Numbered from the stretch's first letter, positions 33,975 through 45,820 are shown. The stretch: 64,000 nucleotides of DNA from Megalonaias nervosa (GCA_016617855.1 JAECUM010004307.1:43503-107502); one strand, 5' to 3'. Translations and numbers: made by a program. Notes: a model not told the origin generated them from the sequence alone.

Positions 33975-35115
33975 TTAGTTTTATACATGATTGATGGGTG
34001 TAATTTGGTATATGTTTGTTGGGTGTAATTTGGTATATTTTAGTGGGAGTAGTTTGGTATATATTTGGTTAGTGTAATTCGGTATATGGTTGATGGGTCT
34101 AATTTGGCATATGTTTGATAGTTGTAATTTGGTATATGGTTGATGAGTGTAATTTGGTATATGTTTCATGGGTGTAATTCGGTATATGGATGATGGGTGT
34201 AATTTTATATATGTTTTATAGGTGTGACTTCGTATATCTTCGATGGGTGTAATTTGGTATATGGTTGATGGATGTAATTTGGTATATGGTTGATGAGTGT
34301 AATTAGGTATATGGTTGATGCGTGTAATTTGTTATATGACTGATGGGTGTAATTGGGTATATGGTTGATGGGTGCAATTTGGTATATGTTTGATAGGTGT
34401 AATTTGATATATGGTTGATGGGTGTAATTTGGTATATGATTGATGGGTGCAATTAGTTATATGGTTGATGGGTGCAATTTGGTATGTTTGATAGGTATAA
34501 TTTGGTATATGGTTGATGGATGTAATACGGTATATGGTTGGTGGGTGCAATTTGGTATATGTTTGATAGGTGTAATTTGGTATGTGGTTGATGGGTGTAA
34601 TACGGTATATGTTTGATGGGTGTAATTTGATATAAGGTTGATGGGTGTAATTTGGTATATAGTTGATGGGTGTAATTTGGTATATGGTTGATGGGTGTAA
34701 TACGGTATACGGTTGATTGGCGTAATTTGGTATATGCTTGATACGTGTAATTTGGTATATGGTTGATGGGTGTAATACAGTATATGGTTGATGGGTGTAA
34801 TTTGGTACATGGTTGATGGGTGTAATTTGATACATGGCTGATGAGAGTAATTTGGTATATGTTTGATGGGTGTAATTTGGCATGTGTTTGATAGGTATAA
34901 CTTGGTATATTGTTGATGGGTGTAATTTGGTATATGTTTGATAGGTATGATTCGGTATATGGTTGATGGGTATAACTTGGTATATGGTTGATAGGGTGTA
35001 ATTTGGTATATGTTTGATGGGTATAATTTGGTATATGGTTGATGGGTGTAATTTGGTTTATGGTTGATAGGTGTAATACGGTATATGGTTGATGGGTGTA
35101 ATTTTGTATATGGTA
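33975..35115. repeat. Satellite of 25-bp units, ~45 copies
   Basis: The unit 'ttgatgggtgtaatttggta' plus 'tatgg' repeats head to tail for 1.14 kb. Because 25 is not a multiple of 3 and the unit has no stop in any minus-strand frame, open frames of up to 251 codons appear on that strand with a 25-residue protein period. No start context or splice sites support translation. Confidence 0.97.
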
Positions 35116-35205
35116 ATAAAAAGTATATAAAGTAGACTTGCTTCGGATGTGCGCTCCCAAAATATGGCAAACTTCACTTGGCAAATTGGTAATAACCGAG
35201 CCCAT

Positions 35206-35206
35206 C

Positions 35207-35276
<70 letters not shown>
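35206..35276. repeat. (AT)n microsatellite
   Basis: A pure AT run of about 70 bases, shortly after the 25-bp satellite. Confidence 0.95.
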
Positions 35277-35279
<3 letters not shown>

Positions 35280-36109
35280 GTCATATGCAAACTTATGTTA
35301 TCATCTATATTCCAGATGCCATTTTAGTCAAAGTACATGAAAGTAGCATAGAGGTACATATATGCCAGTGAATGCGTTTATATTTTTGGGAGAGAGAATA
35401 ACGTTCTTGAATGTAGAAAACAACCCTGTCCTCCGGATCAAAGATTTTTTATTCCATTCTACAATCGACGAAAAAAATGCATAAAATTTGCTATACATAA
35501 TAAATGTACATCAAGGTCATATAACGTTATGCATAATATATTGAGGTATAAATATGCATTTCACTTCTCAGATAGCAACTGAAACATTCATTTATGCTAA
35601 AAGTTGCAAGATATTGTCCTTTTTATTGAAACAAACTTTCGGCGATATTTATTGTTACAAACGTGTTCTCAGTGGATAGTTTTAAAGACTGATTCAGCAT
35701 TTAGAATGTCATAAATATATTTAATAAAACATTGCTGAAATATCATGATATCTTTAAACACTGTTGAGAAATAATAACAATATTTCGAAACATGCATATA
35801 AAAGAGACCATCAAAAACTTAATCATTAACGTTTTAAACGACAGCTATATGGGTAAAAATGTGCTGGAAGATCAAATATGATTATACAGTTTATGTGAAT
35901 TTTTAGTTTCATTTTACATATCTTTGTATAAATTCTAAGACTTCACATAAATTGCAATATTCTGTTCGTCCCATAATAACGCTACAACTTTGATAACGAT
36001 TTCTTTAATTGTATATTACACAGCAGATAAAGAAAGGAAGAAATATGAAAGAAAGTAAGGGTGAAAATAAAATAAATAATAGTTAGCACAAATTATGATA
36101 TACATGTTT

Positions 36110-36148
<39 letters not shown>

Positions 36149-36200
36149 CGCTTTCTTTTCGTGGAAAACTTTTCTCCTTGCTCCATAAACTATAATATAG
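35280..36200. other. Non-coding AT-rich interval
   Basis: It holds a short (AT)n at 36112-36146 and nothing else recognised. Confidence 0.4.
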
Positions 36201-36209
36201 TACGCACTA

Positions 36210-36440
36210 ATGACTATACCTCCAACCTCGCAGGTTTTTACTATACAGGTTTTCTTTCTTTCGAGCACTAATAGGCCTCCAACCTCATAGGTCTTTGCCA
36301 TACAGGTTAACTTCTTTCGAGTACTTGTATGCCTCCAACCTCACGGGGTCTTTGCCATACAGGTTTGCTTTCTCTCATTCATCTGTATTCTTCCAACCTC
36401 ACGGGGTCTTTGCCATACAGATTTTCTTTCTTTCGAGCGC
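36210..36440. repeat. ~62-bp tandem repeat x4
   Basis: The unit 'cctccaacctcacggggtct' then 'ttgccatacaggttttctttctttcgagcactt' occurs about four times with variation. Confidence 0.85.
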
Positions 36441-36559
36441 TTGCGAATAATATTATACATAGCTCATACCCTGAAACGAGGAACATGCGTACGTCTTGAA
36501 ACAATTGTTCTCTTCTGTAGATCACTAGAAACTTGGAAGTTAGCATTACAAGCATAAGA

Positions 36560-36740
36560 CATTTGTACCCTTATTGTGTTTTTCCAACAACCAATCAATG
36601 TTTGGTAAACAAAGACAGAAGCATCACAGCAGATCTCAGGTGTAGGTGATACATTTATGACATTCCTAATTTGCCTGTGACACGTGGAAACAAGTCTCTC
36701 CGATTTTTAACCTTACCGCCATTCTTAGCCAGTGTGACCA
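36560..36740 (-). other. 3' flank of Cdc25, duplicated at 61725-61880
   Basis: The block 'gtgacacgtggaaacaagtc' and about 150 flanking bases match 61725-61880 in reverse complement. It lies 0.4-0.6 kb beyond the Cdc25 stop and so marks how far the duplication extends on this side. Confidence 0.7.
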
Positions 36741-36954
36741 TGGAGGAGTAATTGGGCACTCAACGGCTGCTCCTCTTCCTACGACTACAAACATGCAACA
36801 GGGATCAGTCTCGCACCGCGGAATCCATGGCAGGGATCAGTCTCGCACCGTGGGATCCACGGCAGCAAATTTACTCTAGAAGAGTGGTCTTCCATTATAA
36901 ATGAAAACCAAACTTGAAACCTACAAATACAGTACTCTTGAAGACCAGCATTGT

Positions 36955-37035
36955 ACACCGTATCGACCGCAATGCACCCCGTGTTGACCGCAATTAACAC
37001 CGTGTTGATTGCAATGCATACTGTGTTGGCCGCGA
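36955..37035. repeat. ~24-bp tandem repeat ('gtgttgaccgcaatgcacac')
   Basis: About four variants of a unit around 'tgttgaccgcaatgca' downstream of the Cdc25 stop codon. Confidence 0.75.
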
Positions 37036-37175
37036 TGCCCCAAATGTAGCTCAAATATTGCAGATTCGGGTAGAAACGGATTATCATAAACCAGTCTTGC
37101 CATCAGCTATTGTTATACACTTGAATACACAGCGAGCCATGTCGATATATGCAAACTGACGATCAGTCCATTATT

Positions 37176-37316
37176 TTAGAAGACAAGTTTATGCCGACGA
37201 CGGCCTTGTCTTTTATCTCCGGCGGTACAGGATTTAGACTTGGTCTTAAAGTAGCGTAGTTCCGCAGAATGATCTTTGTGCAACATAGGTTTGTAATCCT
37301 TCGGTTCACAGTAATG
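37176..37316 (-). CDS. CDC25: Cdc25 exon 10 (C terminus and stop)
   Basis: It encodes [20 protein letters not shown] and a basic tail ending RRRHKLVF then TAA. 'CEPxxYxPM' is the conserved Cdc25 C-terminal block, and the basic tail fits the region that docks cyclin/CDK. Acceptor 'ttctag', phase 0. Confidence 0.93.
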   Translation of the reverse strand, partial: HYCEPKDYKPMLHKDHSAELRYFKTKSKSCTAGDKRQGRRRHKLVF

Positions 37317-39091
37317 CTAGAACAAAATGCAAAAAAGAAAAGAAAAACAAATACCAAAAAGTACAGAACCCAGTTTCATTCATCTCTTTGTTCTTATTCT
37401 TTAGTATTAAGTGTATAATCTTTCTGGAGAAATATCATCATACATGCTATGGAAAGTGTGGTTTGTCCCGCCTATGCACGCATCCCTAACAATTAGAAAG
37501 ATTAGTATTGGATATTGACATTCGTGTGTTATCAGACACACTCGCAGTTGACACAGGAACCAGTTTTCGCGCGCAGACGAGGCAATAGGTGTCGGCATCC
37601 AAAGACGATTCTTTATTTTTTCGAGTGAGTGGGGTGGCGTGTGAATAGAATATGCAGTCAAGTTCTAAATGTTTTGGTACAAATAGATTCTTTAAAAGCC
37701 TTACTTTAAAAAGGATGCTCTATATTTTAGTTCATACTAAGGACATGTAATGGCATTTAAAAACACTAAATGCATTAATAACAAAACATCTAAGCAGCAT
37801 GTTTCTTTGTAATGATACTGAAGACTGTTCCTCCTCGACCATACTTGCAACTCTTCTCTCGATGTTTCTCATCTTAAACCTTGCAAATTTTTCTTAAATA
37901 GCTCATGTTTAAAAATTCTTTACAAACTGAGACCATAACCTGTGTAGAGTTTACGAGTTAATGATTTTCATCCATTAATTGGTTTGTCATTCCTGGGTTT
38001 AACAAATAAATCAATCTCTGGGTGATATTTAAATAATCGTTTCAAATTGACTACAATATTCCACTTTAAAATATTTAGACTTTGCCATATTTTTACCTTC
38101 TGGTTTTCATAAAAACCCTTGTAACCTCCCTCTAACAGGTACATTTCTGGGTAGCACAGCTGTGGATATTTGTCCTTATTTAGAATTCTGTCCTGCTCCC
38201 TCAGAAAGCGATACCTGCAAATGTAAACATGTTAATCAAATGAAGTAATTTTATGTTAGGAATCAGTTTCAGGATTCTGTGTTCCAATTATTCTTGTAAA
38301 AAGGTTTTATATTTCTTTATATAAATGAAGAGAGAAGCATGGAAGTATTTATTGAACGAGTATAGAAGATATTCATATGACTTCCGAGGTTCTCTAAATA
38401 TTCTCCCTAAATTTGCGATTATATTCCAATAATAAATGCATGAATCAAAAGTTAGATCATGCGAGGTAGACGTTTTGTTTTGGAAAAATAAAATTATTAT
38501 AGCAAATTATACATGGTATAAAAAGTCCCATTGCTTTCGCTCTATATGTAACAACTTGCCGATTCACGTAATATCGAACAAATAACGACTCCTGTGAACA
38601 ATAGTGTTATGAAAACTGGCCATTAAAACGCCGACCACGCGTTTCCAGGGGAAGTAAATGTGACCGAAAGTGAATCCTACCTATTCAGAGTTCTACTGTG
38701 GCCTAGTTTCAATCCATATGCAAAATATAAATCACTGAAAAATAAAAAACAACGACCAAATAAATGAAATCGTGTATTCACACATCGTGATACCCAAAGG
38801 GAGGAAAATCTGAATAGAGCTGTTGAAGTGGCTCTCACACTGGAAATTTAGATGGGGACAGATTATGGAAAACTGAGTCCAGAATAAAGACTATCCAAGA
38901 TAAACGTAAGAAAACCTGGAGTCCTCATGGTTCCTCTAACTTTTAATTTTCTTTCCTAAGATCGTAGTTTTTAAACATCGTTCATACTTCGATATCTATC
39001 ATAAAGAAATCAGCGCTCAACATCAAGCAATGGCTAAGAACTAAGATGGATTCCGTGTATTTGGAATGCTTCCTAACGTCTCCTTTACTTA

Positions 39092-39144
<53 letters not shown>

Positions 39145-41147
39145 AACTTTTTTGTGAGACTTATTTCCTCTAATTTCAGATATTCTTCAACATATTTCCA
39201 CAAAATACAATAATTCTGGGAGATGAAAAAAAAGAGAAGATCGCTTCTTTTCCCACAAAATAGTCTGACGAAAATCATTATCTGCACATCAGTTTGCAAG
39301 ATAATGTTTAATTTTGGATTCAGGAAACAACCTGGAATTAGAACAAACGAGGATAAAACCATTGAGCTCAATGAAGAAGGAAGACATCTGATTTTTGAAA
39401 TTCGAAATTTAATGAGGAAATCAAACCAGCAAATGTTTTCCCCCGTAGAATGCAATATTTGTGTAGATCCACAACTTGGTTTGAACATTGCTCAGTTTCT
39501 GACAGATCAGTAAGTGGATAGAAATACAATCGGGCATTGTGTAAAGCACGTTTTCCTCTGGTAGAAATGCGAAATTTATGCTTACATTGTTGGCCCTCTC
39601 TCTAAGGAAAATTCACAATGAAAGATAAGTACACGCCTCTGGGTGTCGTAAGTCTCGCCTAAAGACTGACGAAGGAACTGTTGCATCATTTCTTTTGTGT
39701 AGAGATTCACAGCGCCCTGCAATGACACGGTATTAAATTAGCGGTAAAAAAATAGAACTAAAAACTCCATAAGAACAGAAAAGGAAATAAGCCGAAAGCG
39801 GTTGGATGAAACGGGCTTGTGTTTACCATTGGAATGGCAATATCACACGTGTTTGATAAAATATACTACAATAAATTAAGATGGAACTACATAAAAATAA
39901 ACTAGAGGAAGGATTCACTCGATTGGAAATAGAATTTTGAAATGCATTTTTGTTAATCAAAGGATTACCGCGTAATGGTGTAAGCAAATGCCGTACTCAG
40001 AATTCCTCTAGCGGCAAAACAAAATAACGAGGTATATGCAAAAATACTAACTTCATTTACTGGTATGTTGTTGCTTTTGTTTTAATTGCACATACGTACA
40101 TGGTAAAAATATACAAAAATAAAACGAAATATGAAAGAAAACAGTTGGGACATTAATATTTCTTAAAGTTTCCTACATTCTTTTACAAATCACGCACCTC
40201 AATGTGTCCTCCTTCAAACTCGTAGGGGTATCTGCAGTCAATAATAGTACAGTTTCTAAGAATCCCACAGTAGTCACCTCTTAGAACTGAAGTCATCTGT
40301 AAATAGATAAATAAATAAATAAATGAATACTACTAAACCCTCAAAATCCAAGTCAGAGACAGCATGGAACAGATCTTTTGTTCTATATAATTGCACGCAT
40401 AAAAACAGATCAATACAAAGATGTATCACAATCTAAATGTAAGTGTTTCTAATAAAAGGTTTAAAACAAAAGTTCTTATTGATATGCATTTTTAGATATT
40501 TTCTCGGCAATAGTGGAATGTCTATCCCAACTATTTTATTATCAATGAAAACGTGATATGTGCAACCAAGCATGTCCTGAGGCGCCACACAGTTATATAT
40601 GTTACTAATTACACTCCAACATTTAAAAACCTCTTCAAATTTCTGGTACACAATCTTGAGGCTGAATTTTATTTTGTTGCATTATTAATAATTTCTCGAA
40701 ATAAAAACACATTTTTAACTAAGTGCAGGGATTCTTATGTATAAACCTACGAATATTCACTTGTATTGAATTTGATGTTATAAAAACTCACAAGTAATTT
40801 AACAATTGCAATTTTTTTAAATAGCAATTTCTATTCCAGTAAGTACAATGATCTTGGTACAAAATGCATCCTTCAAGCTACCGTTTCAAGAGACGAAAAT
40901 GTGAACACTATAGAGTGAATCTGGGCATACTGTATATTAACCAGAAACTGCTATTTTTTCAAGGCAATATGCAACTTTGGTTTTATCTTACCGTATCGGT
41001 GGTGATACATCTCAGGTCCTTTTGTTTACTGGGTAATGTGGTAAGACTACACGTCCTTGACCCGTCACCAATAAGGTCAGATTCAAAGGTCATGCGATTC
41101 ACTGCGTCGAGGATTGCAAACATAGGGTGTGAACTTGGAGATAACTG

Positions 41148-41206
<59 letters not shown>

Positions 41207-43822
41207 TTTGGAAACATTTTAAATGTTCATTTTAACAGTATTGAAACTTCTGCCCCTGTGTTATGTTATTGTTTTTAAGATCTCGAAGACTTTTCTGGTG
41301 TTAGTGACAACTTTGTGGAACAAAAAGCAGGTTACACGTAAAAATATCTGGATCTGATGACATTTTCTTTTTAAAAATTGGTTCAGTAGGTCTGTATGAA
41401 AGGTTTTCTGTTTGTTGGTCTTTTTTGTTGGTCCAGATGGATTTAAATGAAGCATAAACTAAACATTAAGCGTCATCTGCATCCTAAATTTAATTTTCAT
41501 CGTAGTTGCATCCCTTGTTGTTATTTCCCCTGAATTTGTTTTCTTTTGTCCAATTATATTTTCCTTTCCGGACAAAATGAGACAGTTGGACGAATTCCGA
41601 CACTGGGGTATTTGTCTACAATTACCTCATTTCGTAACGTCTGCGGACCTTGATTTTCTTTCATGCGTGTTACACACCAGCCAGTTCAACACCTTCAGTG
41701 ATGAATTGACAGACATCGTTTGGGCAACATAAGAATCACCGCCCCTACCCCCAGTTTGTGTCCTTCGATTCCAATTAACACACCGGTTATTGAATTTTTG
41801 AATCAATCTAGTTTTGAAAATCGATACTACGAATATTTCAATATTTATAAACTGAGAATCTCAATTAGCAATCGTAAGAAAACTCTACAATTTTTGTCAA
41901 GGGAAATAACACACTGAAAAATGCAAAGTCGTGCAAACATTAACAGGGAAATTACTCTCTATATAAGTATTTCATGGCTCGTAAATAAGATATTCTCCCT
42001 TCACTTCAGGAGTATAATACTGATGTCTTTACATACATTTTTAAAATTAAACAGCAAAATGGAAGACGTGTTCTCAAATATTTTATTACAAGGTATGAAA
42101 ACAAACAGCGTAATGTATAACTTACGTTGGCCAGAATTTTCCAAGATGTTGGCATCGGTGAGAAACCATTATCCCGAAATCTTTTTGACTCAGATGAAAT
42201 ATTTTCAGTCAGGTCCAGTGAACGTTTGATGTTAAAAAGACATCTTCTTGCGTTCAAAGTTTGCAAGCACTCCTGTAATGGACGTCTAGTCTGAAATTAG
42301 ATGGGGCAATAATGTAATAAATATTGTGATTCAATATCTCTAATTCAATATTGGAACTTGCATTCAGTTGAAATAAGTGTCCCAGTAACAACAAGTACAG
42401 TAAACGTGAAGCTATTAATCTGTTTGTACACTAAGTTATCTACGTCAAAATAAATGCTGCAACTCTCTATTTTGTTGTACCCAAGCAACTGGTTCAAGGG
42501 GTTCTCCGTTTCGAATCTCAACTTGCACACCTTTCCCATCTTTAACATTTGGTATTGGCGGTAAAAGTGGATTCACAATTTAGTTACGTGTCCAGATTAG
42601 ATAAAAATAATATATGATGTCTAACAAGTATAATTGGTCCAGATACGTCAATAGTTAAATATGTTAAATTTGTAACTATATCCAAATTTGTTATAACAAT
42701 TTATACTAAACACTTGTAAGCAACATATGTGTTGTTATACCTCTGTGTTCTAGGACTAGTTTTATTTATTTCATATCAACAAGACGATTTTATCTACGGT
42801 CTGTAGAGGTCATTTCTGAGACATTAACTGGCAGAGGAAAATTGTTAGCAATAACGATTTTGTGTAGAGAGGAAAGGCTGAACTTTGTGTTTTCACAGGT
42901 ATGTAAAGTGCTTGATTTGTAAATTTTGATAAATTTGGCCATTTTTCTTGTGTTCATAAATTGATCGTTTAAACAACAGTCAAAGCATATATAATTGACA
43001 AAAGGTATACTCCGACTGACAAACCTCTAGACAGACATATAAACATCCTTATAGATAGAAAAGGCGAGAGCCAGTAATGACGTAATGATAAAACAATGAA
43101 TACCTTTTTTAGCGAATTATCCATATTCTCTTCATCGATAGGCATACCAAGCTGGGGCGTAGCCAGTGTGCATTCCTGTATAGAAAAGACGATTCCGAGT
43201 CGCAAATATAAAAACTGAACACCTTAACGTCATTTCAATCGTGAGAACATGTAAAGTTTGATTAATTAAAACGAAGAAAGACTTTCCATCTGCGTTTGAA
43301 GAAAAAAGATCGGACACTTTTGTAATAAATAGACACAGGAATGTTTAGATGTGTAACGTGAGTATATAAAGAAATGAAAATGTGATATTAATTGGAAACA
43401 TTTATTTAATATTCTTTCTTGCAAAAGATAACAATGAAAAACAAATTTCCTAAAGATCACATAGACATCACGTTAATCATACGTACGTAGATTACTACAG
43501 TCATGAGTCAAGTCAAGCGCCTTGATTGTCAAAGAAAAATTTCCTTCAAAATCAGGTTTTACAAAAATTATGACGACTGAAGTATTATTAAGTACAGCAA
43601 GCATGTAATACGTGTGATACGTGTATTCCACTATCTCCATAACTGAGATGAATTTCACTGTCGATTTATTGCTTTCCAGCTGTTTACCTGGTCTATATCC
43701 ATTCCAAGACCTAAATCCTCGTCCAGAGTAGATGTGTTGACGAAAGATAGACCCTTCTTTTGCCAAGAACCCGTAGACTCTATTGCTGCCCACTTCCCGG
43801 ATGTGATGCTAGGAACAGGTAT

Positions 43823-43892
<70 letters not shown>

Positions 43893-44638
43893 TTTAGACG
43901 ATATGTTATAATGTCCTATGTTTGAATCCTGCACTAATTAATTGAGTTTGTACGGTAGATTTATTGCTATCCAGTTGTTTACTTGGCCTATATCCATTCC
44001 AAGACCTGAATCCTCGTCCAGGGTAGACATGCTGATAGAACATAGAGTCTTCCTTTGCGAAGAACCCGTAGGCTCCATTGCTGCCCACTTCCCAGTAGCA
44101 GTAGTGATAATAGTAGTAGTGGTTTTACCAACAGTAATAGTAGTATCAGTAGCAATAATTGTGCTGATGGCAGTAGCAACAGCAGTAGTTTCAAAGGTAA
44201 TATTAGCTGTAGTAGCAGCAGCAGTAGTGTTAGTAGCTGTAGCAGCATCAACACTCACAGTATTGACAATATTTATACTGTTTAGTAGTGCTAGTGGTAA
44301 TAGTATTTTACTTACAGAATCATTTATCTTTAAGCCAAAGCGAAATCTGAAAAAGAAATGGAATAGCATTTGAATATATTTTACATTTTGTTGTCTAAAT
44401 TAACTAATCATCTTTTGACGTAGAAGTTTAACAGTAGATTTAAATTATATTTAGTAGAAATGCTGGTGACGACGACAATGATATTGATAAATGGGACCAC
44501 AATATTAACACACTAATCACCAGAAAAATTTAAACATTATTATGGCATTTTGTTTCGTTCTTTTCTTCGTTCTAAACCCAAATGCACGTTAAATAGAATA
44601 TTATATCCAGAATTTATTACTTACCTTGGAGTTTTCAT
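37176..44638 (-). CDS. CDC25: Cdc25 dual-specificity phosphatase, complete ten-exon gene
   Basis: Cdc25 removes inhibitory Thr/Tyr phosphates from cyclin-dependent kinases to trigger cell-cycle transitions, in nucleus and cytoplasm. Exons on the minus strand: 44638-44625, 44346-44316, 43822-43688, 43175-43104, 42272-42126, 41144-40992, 40296-40198, 39716-39586, 38214-38097, 37316-37176. All joins are in phase with GT/AG borders, giving 346 codons and TAA with no internal stop. Domain signs: LIGD near residue 157, [13 protein letters not shown] from 204, active site HCEFSLERG with Cys251 and Arg257 (the CX5R loop), [11 protein letters not shown] from 282, CEPKDYKPM from 303. The second Ser of the usual HCEFSSERG is Leu. 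At 346 residues it is short beside vertebrate Cdc25 (over 420), the difference lying in the N-terminal regulatory part, which holds [10 protein letters not shown] and a basic KRF segment. Decayed copies lie at 54-62 kb on the other strand. Confidence 0.93.
38097..38214 (-). CDS. CDC25: Cdc25 exon 9
   Basis: It encodes [20 protein letters not shown] then [15 protein letters not shown], the conserved 'RxxREQDR...YPxLxYPExYxLxGGYKxFF' block just after the active-site loop. Phase 2 in, 0 out; donor 'AAG|gtaaaa'. The adjoining intron start is also conserved in the copy near 56078. Confidence 0.95.
39090..39142. repeat. 52-bp poly(A) tract in Cdc25 intron 8
   Basis: Uninterrupted A on the + strand, possibly the tail of a retroposed sequence lying to its left, but no parent was recognised. 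Confidence 0.8.
39586..39716 (-). CDS. CDC25: Cdc25 exon 8: catalytic loop
   Basis: It encodes [18 protein letters not shown] and [16 protein letters not shown]. The Cys of HCEFSLER is the nucleophile and the Arg binds phosphate. Phase 0 in, 2 out at 'AAT|gtaagc'. Confidence 0.96.
40198..40296 (-). CDS. CDC25: Cdc25 exon 7: rhodanese-fold core
   Basis: Thirty-three codons including [13 protein letters not shown] and [18 protein letters not shown], the most diagnostic Cdc25 strand-loop outside the active site. Phase 0 at both ends; donor 'GAG|gtgcgt'. No copy of this exon was found in the duplicate. Confidence 0.96.
40992..41144 (-). CDS. CDC25: Cdc25 exon 6: start of the catalytic domain
   Basis: It includes [16 protein letters not shown] and [12 protein letters not shown], equal to the 'LIGDxSKxxxLPxVxGKHQDLKYIxPETV' block. 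An (AT)n run (41150-41203) lies immediately before its acceptor 'ttgcag'. Confidence 0.92.
42126..42272 (-). CDS. CDC25: Cdc25 exon 5: regulatory region
   Basis: Forty-nine codons including [20 protein letters not shown] and [19 protein letters not shown]. The basic and Ser-rich composition with 'ESKRxR' suits the N-terminal regulatory part of Cdc25 (kinase and 14-3-3 sites, nuclear import). Phase 0 at both ends. Confidence 0.85.
43104..43175 (-). CDS. CDC25: Cdc25 exon 4: regulatory region
   Basis: Twenty-four codons, [20 protein letters not shown] then SLKK, between acceptor 'tatacag' and donor gtattc; phase 0. TP and the acidic stretch could be phosphoregulatory. Confidence 0.8.
43688..43822 (-). 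CDS. CDC25: Cdc25 exon 3: [10 protein letters not shown] motif
   Basis: Forty-five codons including [16 protein letters not shown] and [16 protein letters not shown], in phase 0 with acceptor 'ttattcag' and donor gtaaac. A second, similar copy lies at about 43983-44094. An ATT/AAT microsatellite (43828-43895) separates them. Confidence 0.82.
43983..44094 (-). pseudogene. Duplicate of Cdc25 exon 3, acceptor lost
   Basis: From [16 protein letters not shown] to [14 protein letters not shown] it matches exon 3 closely and keeps the donor gtaaac. The upstream half and acceptor are replaced by a TAG/CTA trinucleotide array (44096-44285), so splicing into it is doubtful. Its DEDSGLGMD is, if anything, closer to the usual Cdc25 form than the exon 3 version. 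Confidence 0.7.
44096..44285. repeat. TAG/GTA-rich trinucleotide array
   Basis: Imperfect TAG/CAG/TAA triplets. The mirrored 143-codon open frames on both strands (43938-44373) come from this array. Confidence 0.85.
44316..44346 (-). CDS. CDC25: Cdc25 exon 2
   Basis: A tiny 31-base exon encoding [10 protein letters not shown] after completing the Arg codon. Acceptor 'cttttt' plus 'cag', donor 'TCT|gtaagt'. Confidence 0.8.
44625..44638 (-). CDS. CDC25: Cdc25 exon 1 (start codon)
   Basis: ATG AAA ACT CCA AG, then gtaagt. The context 'gccaagATGA' has a purine at -3. The 5' leader continues to about 44900. The short first exon makes the start plausible rather than proven. Confidence 0.75.
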
Positions 44639-44689
44639 CTTGGCAGTCTCCAATGTCAACGTTTAACTGATTTATACTTTTGTGCGCGA

Positions 44690-45080
44690 TGAAATTTAAA
44701 ACAGTCTTTGAGAGGCTTAGTTTCAGTTTGGAACTTCGTTAAAATCTGCACACAATTTTAAAACAGAACAACACAAGTTTATAGCTTGAGACTTTTGACA
44801 GAGTCAATAAGGGCACAAACACAAATCTGCCCTGCAACACACTTAAAAGGGGTCTTTAGTGCGTTTTAGGTTTAGGTCTGATTATTGTTTGAACTTTGTT
44901 TACTGATATCAAAACAATGTTGACAGAAGAACAACCGAATATTGCGACCAGTAGTCCCTATGTTTCTAGATGATCAGAGATGAAAATGAATCACTGAAAA
45001 TACCACGCAAACGACTTTAAATATGGGGCCACCCAATCATCTCACACCGTTGATTTGCCCGTTGGCTTGTTTTCCCCCAT
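44690..45080 (-). promoter_or_regulatory. Cdc25 promoter and 5' leader, CCAAT and CHR-like motifs
   Basis: On the coding (minus) strand an inverted CCAAT box (ATTGG, 45037-45033) is followed 11 bases later by TTTAAA (45021-45016). Inverted CCAAT boxes near a CHR-type TTTAAA/TTTGAA element mark G2/M cell-cycle promoters, which fits Cdc25. Both motifs and their spacing are retained in the duplicate at 60813-60832. The motifs are seen; the function is inferred. Confidence 0.55.
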
Positions 45081-45084
45081 GTTC

Positions 45085-45820
45085 TTTACAATTGTAGGTG
45101 TCAAAAGTGGTAATTTGTTAAGCTGAGGTCTTTTGAAGAATTGGTTAACATATGTAGATCTGTGGCAGATAATCTAACAAATCGTTTGCAAATCAAACGA
45201 ACCGTTTTTTTTTTCTTTTTTTTTTTCTGTATGAACAGAAACTCAAACTACCTTAATTTCCGGAATAAGGATTGGCTGATTGATTTCCTGACATACAACT
45301 TGGCTGTGGTCAAGATAAATCTACAATTTTCTCGAAGACTCTGTCTACTATACATCCGATCATCTAGGCTATTAAAGGTTTCGTTTGTTGAATAGTGCAA
45401 TTTGGCTTAATTATAACTTTTAACATAGTATATGACATTGCTTATCTGCATACTGCATATAACAAATTGGGCATTTCCATTGCATGTATATGCTCCAGTT
45501 GATGACGATTCTTATTTAATTCAGATTTCTCATCCTTACGCAAACAAGCTGATCAGGTTGGCTTTAAAAACAAAAAATGTTGGGATCATTTCTGTCGCGA
45601 TAAACTTGCATATTACATGATTATGTCCATGAGTACGTGGGTGGGTGTAATGGTTTGCAAATAATCAAGCTACGCTGCAGATTTAAAACATTACATAACA
45701 GTTCCGAGTCTAAAATATTAAATGAAAGCAGAATACGGTAGGGATACGTTTGATGCTTAAAAAATCAATTCGAAGGTTAAAATGTTTGTTTATAATAGTG
45801 CAGATAGAAATTGTGAAATG
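45085..45820. other. Non-coding interval upstream of Cdc25
   Basis: T-rich tract at 45206-45228 and short open frames without recognisable content. Confidence 0.4.

Noticed and set aside
34332..35208. Open frames of 183 to 251 codons on the minus strand
   Set aside because: They are direct translations of a 25-bp satellite, present in all three frames, without splice sites or start context.
38940..39090. A retroposed gene copy before the poly(A) tract
   Set aside because: No coding similarity was seen upstream of the A tract and no target-site duplication was found.
39223..39513. Plus-strand exon inside Cdc25 intron 8 ending at a gtaagt
   Set aside because: The frame is open and has a donor-like end, but there is no recognisable protein, no partner exon, and it overlaps an intron of a confirmed gene.
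42430..42570. Minus-strand open segment in Cdc25 intron 4 (reads [16 protein letters not shown])
   Set aside because: It looks protein-like but matches nothing I can name and is not needed by the Cdc25 splice chain, which joins in phase without it.
43938..44373. Mirrored 143-codon open frames on both strands
   Set aside because: Most of the length is a TAG-type trinucleotide array; the only meaningful part is the duplicate Cdc25 exon at the end of the minus-strand frame.
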